A DNA stretch of 64,000 bases, taken from positions 1 to 64,000 of the forward strand of contig NZ_FOVM01000001.1 in the NCBI RefSeq assembly GCF_900115155.1, given 5' to 3'. Within the stretch, counting starts at the first letter, position 1. Each line of letters opens with the position of its first letter. Positions 1 through 7,051 of the stretch are shown here, in pieces. The DNA comes from Mycetocola miduiensis. Its GTDB lineage: Bacteria; Actinomycetota; Actinomycetes; Actinomycetales; Microbacteriaceae. The position numbers were made by a program, and so were the translations under genes. The notes below the pieces were generated by a model. That model did not search any database. It saw only the letters and a program-made list of their open reading frames with translations, and was not told where the DNA came from.

Positions 1-217
1 CCGGCGACGTCCGGTTCGAGATCCGGTGCGGGCGCGAGGACCGGTCCTGCATCCCGGCCTCGCCCATCGCGGCGTATCGTTCGGCCCACCGGTTCGCTGT
101 CGGCCAGGAGCAGTTGAACGCTTTCGCGGCCTGTGAGACTGGCCAGCCCTGATCGATGATCAGCCGCGCCACTCGAAGTCGTTGGCGTGGAGTTAGAGCA
201 GCATTAGCGTGGGACAT
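1..217 (-). CDS. IS481-family transposase, N-terminal part (runs off left edge)
   Basis: About 72 N-terminal residues of an insertion sequence transposase can be read from an ATG at 217 to the left edge with no stop. The translation contains PRQRLRVARLIIDQGWPVSQ, a helix-turn-helix continuation (AAKAFNCSWPTANRWAERY) and DRSSRPHR, the pattern of the DNA-binding N-terminus of IS481-type DDE transposases. The DDE catalytic core would lie outside the window. An AGGAGG ribosome binding site precedes the ATG by about 6 nt. This site is one arm of a 10-bp inverted repeat (see the 220-292 entry). Whether the element is intact cannot be judged, and its outer end was not located: no clear terminal repeat could be matched because the other end is missing. 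Confidence 0.85.
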   Translation of the reverse strand, partial: MSHANAALTPRQRLRVARLIIDQGWPVSQAAKAFNCSWPTANRWAERYAAMGEAGMQDRSSRPHRISNRTSP

Positions 218-218
218 C

Positions 219-292
219 GAGGACCTCCTGGCTGTCGAGAGTGTTTGTCTAAGCAACTCCCACTCTGCAACCGGAGGTCCTCACCTCATTCG
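219..292 (-). promoter_or_regulatory. Inverted repeat sequestering transposase ribosome binding site
   Basis: GAGGACCTCC at about 220-229 and GGAGGTCCTC at about 283-292 are perfect 10-bp inverted repeats. In a minus-strand transcript entering from outside, the distal arm can pair with the AGGAGGTCC that serves the transposase start, closing a loop of about 53 nt. Several IS families use such structures to prevent read-through transcripts from being translated. A promoter inside the loop would give mRNA free of the hairpin, but none was identified with confidence. Confidence 0.55.
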
Positions 293-378
293 CAGCAACT
301 ACAGCGAGTCGTCACACCGATTCAACCAACGTCCCTGTGCAGTACACCTAGACCGGACGGGCCTCGATCGGACGAGCG

Positions 379-1494
379 CTAGAGAACGTCATCCCTGCCC
401 GACAGCTTCAGGGCGTCCACGACGCTCTTCACCCGCTGGGCGTTGGCGCTTGTGGTCACCAGGAGAGCATCGGGCGTATCGACGACGACGATGTCCTTGA
501 CACCGATCAGGCTGATCACGCGGCTGGTTTGGCTGACGACGATGCCGCTCGACGCATCCGACAGGACGCGGGCGTTCTCTCCGAGGATCGCGAGGTCCGT
601 CTGTCGCCCACCAGAGTTGAGCTTCGCGAGCGACGCGAAATCGCCCACGTCGTCCCAGTCGAAGTAACCGGGCACGACGGCGAGACGACCGGCAGCGGCG
701 GCAGGTTCGGCAACCGAGTAGTCGATGGCGATCTTCGTCAGGGTCGGCCAGATCCGGTCAACGGCGGGACCGCGGGTGGCCGGGTCGTCCCAGACGGATG
801 CCAGCTCGACAAGTCCTGCGTGCAACTCCGGCTGGTTGCGGCCGAGCTCCTCCAGCAGCACGTCGGCGCGGCTGATGAACATCCCAGCGTTCCAGAGGTG
901 CGCGCCCCCTGCTACGTACTTCTTGGCGGTGGAGAGGTTCGGTTTCTCCACGAACGAGTCGACGAGGAGCGCCGAGTCGGCGCCGCGCACGTCGAGCGCC
1001 GCGCCGCAACGGATGTAGCCGAAGCCGATCGCCGGCTCCGTCGGCTGGATGCCGATCGCCGTGATGTAACCGGCATCCGCGGCGGCGATGGCCTGGGTCA
1101 CCGCGGAACGGAACAGGCGGTCGCCTCGGATCACGTGGTCCGCGGCGAACGACCCGATGATGACGTCGGGTTCGCGGTGGGCGAGGATCGCGGCGGCAAG
1201 ACCGATGGCTGCGGATGAGTCGCGCGGGTTGCTTTCCAGGACGACGTTGTGGTCGGCAAGGTCGGGAAGCTGGGCTTCGACGGCGGCGCGGTGAGCGCGC
1301 CCGGTGACGACCATGATGCGCTGCTCGCCGGAGAGAGGCACGAGCCGATCCCAGGTGGCCCGCAGGAGGGTGCTGCCTGAGCCGGTGAGGTCATGGAGGA
1401 ACTTGGGGGCATCCGCCCGCGACAGCGGCCAGAGCCTCGATCCGATGCCACCGGCAGGGATCACACTGTAGAAGCGTTCGAGTGGACTGGTCAT
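379..1494 (-). CDS. manC: Mannose-1-phosphate guanylyltransferase (GDP-mannose synthesis)
   Basis: A 371-residue nucleotidyltransferase making GDP-mannose from GTP and mannose 1-phosphate, for cell-surface glycans. The N-terminus carries the nucleotide-binding signature AGGIGSRLWPLSR with the downstream lysine in APKFLHDL. SFAADHVIRG and SFVEKPN match the conserved metal and sugar binding motifs of the family. It is the single-domain form, without a C-terminal phosphomannose isomerase domain. The ATG at 1494 is preferred over an upstream in-frame GTG (1512) because TACTCT ends exactly 6 nt before it, a leaderless-promoter arrangement repeated in this window. It is transcribed away from sdhC and its 3' end lies about 160 bp from the IS481 start. 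Substrate choice (mannose rather than another hexose phosphate) is by family resemblance. Confidence 0.85.
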   Translation of the reverse strand: MTSPLERFYSVIPAGGIGSRLWPLSRADAPKFLHDLTGSGSTLLRATWDRLVPLSGEQRIMVVTGRAHRAAVEAQLPDLADHNVVLESNPRDSSAAIGLAAAILAHREPDVIIGSFAADHVIRGDRLFRSAVTQAIAAADAGYITAIGIQPTEPAIGFGYIRCGAALDVRGADSALLVDSFVEKPNLSTAKKYVAGGAHLWNAGMFISRADVLLEELGRNQPELHAGLVELASVWDDPATRGPAVDRIWPTLTKIAIDYSVAEPAAAAGRLAVVPGYFDWDDVGDFASLAKLNSGGRQTDLAILGENARVLSDASSGIVVSQTSRVISLIGVKDIVVVDTPDALLVTTSANAQRVKSVVDALKLSGRDDVL

Positions 1495-1500
1495 GGCCCC

Positions 1501-1506
1501 AGAGTA
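1501..1506 (-). promoter_or_regulatory. Putative -10 box, leaderless manC
   Basis: On the minus strand TACTCT is followed by 6 nt (GGGGCC) and the manC ATG. Transcription would then begin at or next to the A of the start codon. No convincing -35 box was seen. Confidence 0.4.
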
Positions 1507-1542
1507 CGGCACGGCCGTTTCGCGGTTGTCGACGCCCGAGGT

Positions 1543-1558
1543 ATCTCGACGTCAAGAT
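1543..1558. promoter_or_regulatory. 16-bp near-palindrome between manC and sdhC
   Basis: ATCTCGACGTCAAGAT is a perfect palindrome except at one symmetric position pair. It lies in the divergent manC/sdhC intergenic region, about 120 bp before the sdhC start and 50 bp upstream of manC. Such symmetric sites usually bind dimeric transcription factors. The factor is not identifiable from this window. Confidence 0.4.
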
Positions 1559-1679
1559 GCTTAGGCTCCCCTTACCGGCGGAACGACGCCCCGGGACCTT
1601 AGACTGGTGCCGCGCCGTTGTGACGCACGGCCGCCTCATCAGCGGCCAGGAACGCTTTCAAAACAGGGAGGGCCGTTCG

Positions 1680-2099
1680 TTGTCAGTGAAGACTGCCAGA
1701 ACACCACCATTGGATTCCACGACCTCTCCACGCCCGTCAGGGACTTTGTACCGTGGGCGCGAGGGCATGTGGTCGTGGGTACTGCACCGCATCACCGGTG
1801 TCGCCATCTTCTTCTTCCTTCTGGTGCACATCCTCGACACCGCGCTCGTTCGCGTGTCGCCCGAGGCGTACAACGCGGTCATCGGCACCTACCAGACGCC
1901 GATCATGGGCTTGGGCGAAGTTGCCCTCGTCGGAGCGATCGTGTTCCACGCGTTCAACGGCCTCCGGATCATCCTCATCGACTTCTGGTCCAAGGGGACC
2001 AGATACCAGAAGGCGATGTTCTATGTGGTGATCGCCCTCTGGGTCATCACCATGCTCGGCTTCACGCCCCGCCACCTCATCAACGTCTTCAGCCACTAG
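1680..2099 (+). CDS. sdhC: Succinate dehydrogenase cytochrome b556 subunit
   Basis: Membrane subunit of complex II, 139 residues, helping anchor SdhAB and bind haem b and quinone. Three hydrophobic helices are visible: VAIFFFLLVHILDTALV, LVGAIVFHAFNGLRIILI and AMFYVVIALWVITMLGF. The Ser-Trp-Val-Leu-His-Arg-Ile-Thr-Gly stretch before the first helix and the His residues in LVHIL and VFHAFNGLR fit the SdhC haem/quinone region. The start is taken as TTG at 1680 because AGGGAGG lies 8 nt upstream; a GTG at 1686 is the alternative. It is first in sdhCDAB and lies 13 nt before sdhD. Confidence 0.92.
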   Translation: MSVKTARTPPLDSTTSPRPSGTLYRGREGMWSWVLHRITGVAIFFFLLVHILDTALVRVSPEAYNAVIGTYQTPIMGLGEVALVGAIVFHAFNGLRIILIDFWSKGTRYQKAMFYVVIALWVITMLGFTPRHLINVFSH

Positions 2100-2112
2100 G
2101 AGGGGAAGCACA

Positions 2113-2559
2113 ATGTCTGCAACTCTCGACGCTCCCCGCACCCCGCTCCGTCCCGCCCGTAAGAAGGGCGTGAACTGGGAGAAGTGGGGCTGGATCTACA
2201 TGCGCGTCTCCGGTGTCGTGCTCGTGGTTCTGATCTTCGGCCACCTGTTCATGAACCTGATCGTCGGCGACGGCGTCAGCGCCATCGACTTCGCGTTCGT
2301 CGGCGGCAAGTGGGCCGACCCGTTCTGGCAGTGGTGGGATGTCGCCATGCTGTGGCTCGCACTCATCCACGGCGGCAACGGCATGCGCACCCTGGTCAAC
2401 GATTACGCCCGCGGCCCGAAATTCCGTGCAGCCCTCAAGCTGGCGATCCTCGCGGCCGTCGCGATCCTCATCCTCCTCGGCACCCTCGTCGTCTTCACGT
2501 TCGAGCCGTGCCCGATCGGACAGCCCGCTGACCTCCTCCCCTCGTTCTGCGCTGCGTAA
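2113..2559 (+). CDS. sdhD: Succinate dehydrogenase hydrophobic membrane anchor subunit
   Basis: A 148-residue second membrane anchor of succinate dehydrogenase. Three membrane helices are recognisable: VSGVVLVVLIFGHLFMNLIV, MLWLALIHGGNGMRTLV and LAILAAVAILILLGTLVVF. The His residues in FGHLF and LIHGGNG are candidate haem ligands. A strong AGGAGG site lies about 9 nt before the ATG, directly after the sdhC stop. The C-terminal tail is short. Position between sdhC and sdhA settles the assignment, since small SdhC and SdhD subunits diverge fast. Confidence 0.9.
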   Translation: MSATLDAPRTPLRPARKKGVNWEKWGWIYMRVSGVVLVVLIFGHLFMNLIVGDGVSAIDFAFVGGKWADPFWQWWDVAMLWLALIHGGNGMRTLVNDYARGPKFRAALKLAILAAVAILILLGTLVVFTFEPCPIGQPADLLPSFCAA

Positions 2560-2588
2560 CGAGTAACTGAAATATTTTGGATGCATCT

Positions 2589-4391
2589 GTGACTCAGGAC
2601 CCAAGCGACTCCACCATCATCGATGGAGTGCACTACCACCAGTTCGACATCGTGATCGTCGGCGCCGGCGGCGCCGGCATGCGCGCGGCCATCGAAGCCG
2701 GTCCCGGCGCGAAGACCGCGGTGATCTCGAAGCTCTACCCGACGCGCTCCCACACCGGAGCGGCGCAGGGCGGCATGGCGGCCGCCCTCGCCAACGTCGA
2801 GGAGGACAGCTGGGAGTGGCACACCTTCGACACGGTCAAGGGCGGCGACTACCTCGTCGACCAGGATGCGGCTGAGATCCTCGCGAAAGAGGCCATCGAC
2901 GCGGTCATCGACCTCGAGAACATGGGTCTCCCCTTCAACCGCACGCCCGAGGGCAAGATCGACCAGCGCCGGTTCGGCGGGCACACGTCAGACCACGGCA
3001 AGTCGCCGGTTCGCCGCGCCTGCTACGCCGCTGACCGTACCGGTCACATGATCTTGCAGACGCTGTTCCAGAACTGCGTGAGACTCGGCATCAACTTCTT
3101 CAACGAGTTCTATGTGCTCGACGTGATCATGAGCGACGTCGACGGCGTCGAGCAGCCCGCAGGCGTCGTCGCCTACGAGCTCTCCACCGGTGACCTTCAC
3201 GTCTTCCACTCCAAGGCGATCATCTTCGCCACCGGCGGATTCGGCAAGATCTTCAAGACGACCTCCAACGCGCACACCCTCACCGGTGACGGCGTCGGGA
3301 TCATCTGGCGCAAGAAGCTGCCGCTCGAAGACATGGAGTTCTTCCAGTTCCACCCGACCGGCCTCGCCGGGCTCGGCATCCTCCTCACCGAGGGCGCCCG
3401 CGGTGAAGGAGCGATCCTCCGCAACGCAAGCGGCGAGCGGTTCATGGAGCGTTACGCCCCGACCATCAAGGACCTCGCACCGCGTGACATCGTCGCCCGC
3501 TGCATGGTCAAGGAGGTGGCCGAGGGCCGCGGCGCCGGCCCCAATAAGGACTACGTCTACCTCGACTGCACCCACCTCGGGGCCGAGGTCCTCGAGACCA
3601 AGCTTCCCGACATTACGGAGTTCGCCCGCACCTACCTCGGTGTGGACCCGGTCACCGAGCCCGTCCCGGTCATGCCGACAGCGCACTACGCGATGGGCGG
3701 CATCCCGACCAACAACAACGCCGAGGTGCTCCGCGACAACACGACGGTCGTGCCAGGCCTCTACGCCGCCGGCGAATGCGCCTGCGTCTCTGTGCACGGC
3801 TCCAACCGACTCGGCACCAACTCGCTGCTCGACATCAACGTCTTCGGAAAGCGCGCGGGCAACAACGCCGTCGCCTACGTGAAGACGGCGGAGTTCCTCC
3901 CTCTCCCTGAGGACCCCGCGAAGACGGTGCGCGACGCGATCGAAGGCATCCGCAACAACCCGGGCACCGAGCGGATCGCTGTTCTCCGCCGGGAGCTGCA
4001 GGAGGAGATGGACAAGAAGGCCCAGGTGTTCCGCACCGACGAGTCGCTCGCCGAGGTCACCGAGACCATCCACCAGCTGCGTGAGAAGTACCGGAACATC
4101 GGAGTTCAGGACAAGGGCCGCCGGTACAACACCGACCTGCTCGAAGCCGTCGAGCTGGGCTTTCTGCTCGACCTCGCCGAGGTCGTCGTGTTCTCCGCGC
4201 GGAACCGCAAGGAAAGCCGCGGCGGCCACATGCGTGACGACTACCCGGATCGTGACGACGAAAACTACATGAAGCACACGATGGCGTACCTGACCGGTGA
4301 CCCGCATTCGTCGAATGCCGCCGATCACATCCGCCTGGACTGGAAGCCTGTCGTGATGACGCGCTACCAGCCGATGGAGAGGAAGTACTGA
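2589..4391 (+). CDS. sdhA: Succinate dehydrogenase flavoprotein subunit
   Basis: Catalytic FAD subunit of complex II, oxidising succinate to fumarate at the cytoplasmic face, 600 residues. [18 protein letters not shown] is the dinucleotide-binding loop, and [16 protein letters not shown] contains the His expected to carry covalent [21 protein letters not shown] and [10 protein letters not shown] are conserved fumarate-reductase-family substrate and capping motifs. The start is uncertain. The open frame begins at a TTG (2577), but a GTG at 2589 matches the usual N-terminal length and is used here. Neither has a strong ribosome binding site, so coupling to sdhD is likely. sdhB starts 1 nt after the stop. 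Confidence 0.96.
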   Translation: MTQDPSDSTIIDGVHYHQFDIVIVGAGGAGMRAAIEAGPGAKTAVISKLYPTRSHTGAAQGGMAAALANVEEDSWEWHTFDTVKGGDYLVDQDAAEILAKEAIDAVIDLENMGLPFNRTPEGKIDQRRFGGHTSDHGKSPVRRACYAADRTGHMILQTLFQNCVRLGINFFNEFYVLDVIMSDVDGVEQPAGVVAYELSTGDLHVFHSKAIIFATGGFGKIFKTTSNAHTLTGDGVGIIWRKKLPLEDMEFFQFHPTGLAGLGILLTEGARGEGAILRNASGERFMERYAPTIKDLAPRDIVARCMVKEVAEGRGAGPNKDYVYLDCTHLGAEVLETKLPDITEFARTYLGVDPVTEPVPVMPTAHYAMGGIPTNNNAEVLRDNTTVVPGLYAAGECACVSVHGSNRLGTNSLLDINVFGKRAGNNAVAYVKTAEFLPLPEDPAKTVRDAIEGIRNNPGTERIAVLRRELQEEMDKKAQVFRTDESLAEVTETIHQLREKYRNIGVQDKGRRYNTDLLEAVELGFLLDLAEVVVFSARNRKESRGGHMRDDYPDRDDENYMKHTMAYLTGDPHSSNAADHIRLDWKPVVMTRYQPMERKY

Positions 4392-4392
4392 G

Positions 4393-5160
4393 ATGTCCAC
4401 AGCCGTTCTTGACGAGGCCGCGCCGGCTCCGACGCCTGAGGTCATCGAATCGTTCACCGTCACGCTCATCGTGCGCCGGTACAACCCCGAGGTCGACGAG
4501 CAGCCGAAGTGGGTCGACTACGACGTCGAGATGTTCGCCACCGACCGCATCCTCGACGCGCTGCACAAGATCAAGTGGGAGCAGGACGGTTCGCTGACGT
4601 TCCGCCGCTCCTGCGCGCACGGCATCTGCGGTTCGGATGCGATGCGCATCAACGGCCGCAACCGCCTCGCCTGCAAGACGCTGATCAAGGACCTCGACAT
4701 TTCGAAGCCGATCTACGTCGAAGCGATCAAGGGCCTGCCGCTCGAGAAGGACCTCATCGTCGACATGGACCCGTTCTTCGAGTCCTTCCGCGAGGTGCAG
4801 CCGTTCCTCATCCCCTCGTCGAAGCCCGGTGCGGGCAAGGAGCGGATCCAGTCCGTCGCCGACCGTGCCCGGTTCGATGACACCACCAAGTGCATCCTCT
4901 GCGCCGCGTGCACCTCGTCGTGCCCCATCTTCTGGACCGACGGCCAGTACTTCGGTCCGGCGGCGATCGTCAACGCGCACCGGTTCATCTTCGACTCGCG
5001 CGATGATGCCGCCAAGGTGCGCCTCGACATCCTCAACGACAAAGAGGGCGTGTGGCGTTGCCGCACGACCTTCAACTGCACGGATGCCTGCCCGCGAGGC
5101 ATCCAGGTCACCCAGGCGATCGCAGAGGTCAAGCAGGCCATCATGCGGGGCAAGCCGTAG
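4393..5160 (+). CDS. sdhB: Succinate dehydrogenase iron-sulfur subunit
   Basis: A 255-residue electron-transfer subunit linking SdhA flavin to membrane quinone. The N-terminal half has the plant-ferredoxin [2Fe-2S] cysteines (CAHGICGSDAMRINGRNRLAC region). The C-terminal half has CILCAACTSSCP and CRTTFNCTDACPRGI, the ligands for the [4Fe-4S] and [3Fe-4S] clusters. GAGAGGAAG just upstream gives a ribosome binding site overlapping the sdhA end. The operon closes with the hairpin at 5185-5218. Confidence 0.96.
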   Translation: MSTAVLDEAAPAPTPEVIESFTVTLIVRRYNPEVDEQPKWVDYDVEMFATDRILDALHKIKWEQDGSLTFRRSCAHGICGSDAMRINGRNRLACKTLIKDLDISKPIYVEAIKGLPLEKDLIVDMDPFFESFREVQPFLIPSSKPGAGKERIQSVADRARFDDTTKCILCAACTSSCPIFWTDGQYFGPAAIVNAHRFIFDSRDDAAKVRLDILNDKEGVWRCRTTFNCTDACPRGIQVTQAIAEVKQAIMRGKP

Positions 5161-5184
5161 CTTCCGCTCGCACAATATGTTTGT

Positions 5185-5218
5185 CGAACCCCCCTCTCCC
5201 GATGGAGCGGGGGGTTCG
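5185..5218. terminator. GC-rich hairpin between convergent sdhB and ptsI
   Basis: CGAACCCCCC (5185-5194) pairs with GGGGGGTTCG (5209-5218). An inner CTCC/GGAG helix closes on a CGAT loop. The 3' tail is only mildly T-rich (TCGTTCG). The position 25 nt after the sdhB stop fits a terminator for the sdh operon. ptsI ends about 145 bp beyond, and the symmetric stem could serve both strands. The rest of 5219-5362 shows no gene. Confidence 0.7.
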
Positions 5219-5362
5219 TCGTTCGTGAGCTCGGGCTCGGGGCTCGACGCTCCCGATCGGTCCCAACGGGTCACTCGCCGAACCCGAATGGGCCCAAGAG
5301 GTCACCCCGGGTTCCGACCAACAACCCTTTCGGACCAATCGACGCCGGGTCCATGCACAACC

Positions 5363-6997
5363 TCAGTCGCGGACGACCGCCCGTGCTTCGGCGGCACTCG
5401 CCGCGTCGAGCGCGCGGACGGCGAGGGCCCGCGCATGCTCAAGGGTGTGCTGGCGCAGCTCGGTGCGCACATCGGCAAGCGCTGAGGGCGCCATCGACAG
5501 GCTCGTGGCGCCGAGGCCGACGAGCACGACAGCCAGCATCGGGTCTGCCGCAGCCTCCCCACACACGCCGACCGGTCGGCCGGACTGGATGCCGGCGTCC
5601 CCGAGCAGTTTCACCAGTCGGAGGACAGCCGGATGCCACGGGTCCTGGTAGGCGGCGACGCTGCCCAGCAGCCGATCCGCCGCGAGGGTGTACTGGGTGA
5701 GGTCATTGGTGCCGATCGACACGAAATCGGCGATGCCGAGCACCTGGCCGGCTACGAGGGCACACGACGGCACCTCGGCCATCACCCCGGCGACGGGGAT
5801 CCCGAGAGATCGGGCGAGGGTGACGAAGTATTCGGTCTCGGCGGCATCCGCCACCATCGGGGCCATCACCTGGACATCGGCGTCGGTTTCAGCTGCCGCT
5901 GCGGCGATCGCCGTGAGCTGGTCCCGGAGGATTTCTTCATGAGCCCGGGTAGCGCGAATGCCGCGAAGCCCGAGGGCGGGGTTCTCCTCATGCCCGGTTG
6001 AGAGGAACGCGAGCGGCTTGTCCGACCCGGCGTCGAGGGTGCGCACGGTCACCTTCTTACCGCCGAAGGCGGCGAACACGGTCCGGTACTGCTCCTGCTG
6101 CTCCGCCACGGTTGGCGCGGTTTCGGTGCCGAGGAACATGAACTCGGTCCGGAACAGCCCGACACCCTCAGCGCCGCGCAGCAACGCATCAGCGATGTCG
6201 GACGGGCGTCCGATGTTCGCCAGCAACGGGATGTCTGTTCCGTCGGCAAGCTTCCCGGGACCGATCGGCGCCTCCACCCGGCTTGCGGCGAGCCGCTGCT
6301 CTGCCGCCGCAACATCGTCGGCGGTCGGGTCGAGAATCACGCTGCCGTCCGACGCGTCAACGAGGACCTGGGTCCCGTCGACGAGCGCCCCGGCATCCGC
6401 CACCCCGACCACGGCGACGATGGCCTTCGACCGGGCGAGGATCGCGGTGTGCGAGGTCGGCCCTCCCCCGATGGTAACCAGTCCGAGCACTTTGGTGATG
6501 TCCAGGGCTGCAGTATCCGCCGGCGCAAGATCGTGGGCCACGAGGACGAACGGATGGTTCACCTCGGGCACCCCAGGGGCCGGGACGCCGTTCAGCTGGG
6601 CGATGGTGCGCTGCGAGACGTCGCCGAGGTCGGCGGCCCGTTCGGCCATGTAACCACCCATCGAGATGAGCATCTGCTGGAAGCCATGGAACGCTTCGAA
6701 GACCGCCCGCTCCGCCGTGCGCCCCGTTGAGATCCGCGAACGGACGTCGTCGAGGAGGGCTGGGTCCTGCGCCATCATCGACTGGGCGTCGAGCACTCCC
6801 TTGGCTTCACCGCCGGCCCGTTCGGCGCGTTCAGAGAGGTCGGCGGCAACACCCTTGAGGGCATCCATCGCACGGTCGAACTCGGTGTCCGCGTCGGCGG
6901 CGCGGTGCCCCGTGCCTGGTTCAGGAATCGGATCCGGCATGCGGACGATGGGGCCGTGGGCGATGCCACGCCCGACGCCGACTCCCTGTAACCGCAT
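5363..6997 (-). CDS. ptsI: Phosphoenolpyruvate-protein phosphotransferase (PTS enzyme I)
   Basis: First cytoplasmic component of the sugar phosphotransferase system, moving phosphate from PEP to HPr; 544 residues. GGGPTSHTAILARS contains the active-site His at residue 183. The C-terminal PEP-binding barrel shows GVGLFRTEFMF, ALGLRGIRA, APMVADAAE, SIGTNDLTQYTLAADR and GVCGEAAADP. The N-terminus is shorter than in enterobacterial enzyme I, as is common in actinobacteria. GGAAGGAGC precedes the ATG. No ptsH or EII gene is present in the window, so its partners lie elsewhere. It follows the envelope cluster on the same strand with a gap of 54 nt and could be partly co-transcribed. Confidence 0.95.
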   Translation of the reverse strand: MRLQGVGVGRGIAHGPIVRMPDPIPEPGTGHRAADADTEFDRAMDALKGVAADLSERAERAGGEAKGVLDAQSMMAQDPALLDDVRSRISTGRTAERAVFEAFHGFQQMLISMGGYMAERAADLGDVSQRTIAQLNGVPAPGVPEVNHPFVLVAHDLAPADTAALDITKVLGLVTIGGGPTSHTAILARSKAIVAVVGVADAGALVDGTQVLVDASDGSVILDPTADDVAAAEQRLAASRVEAPIGPGKLADGTDIPLLANIGRPSDIADALLRGAEGVGLFRTEFMFLGTETAPTVAEQQEQYRTVFAAFGGKKVTVRTLDAGSDKPLAFLSTGHEENPALGLRGIRATRAHEEILRDQLTAIAAAAAETDADVQVMAPMVADAAETEYFVTLARSLGIPVAGVMAEVPSCALVAGQVLGIADFVSIGTNDLTQYTLAADRLLGSVAAYQDPWHPAVLRLVKLLGDAGIQSGRPVGVCGEAAADPMLAVVLVGLGATSLSMAPSALADVRTELRQHTLEHARALAVRALDAASAAEARAVVRD

Positions 6998-7051
6998 GAA
7001 CGCTCCTTCCGGATTGAGTTCGACCCTATCGCGGAGTGACGCCCAGCGGGC

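Noticed and set aside
2988-4484. Long open frame antisense to sdhA and the start of sdhB (498 codons)
   Set aside because: It is the reflection of high-GC codon bias; the translation is low-complexity Arg/Val/Glu/Asp sequence with no family resemblance, and sdhA is certain.
5219-5362. Repeats resembling the 70-bp palindrome in the sdhB-ptsI gap
   Set aside because: Short similar words (GGTCACTCG, GAACCCG) occur but do not align over the repeat length.
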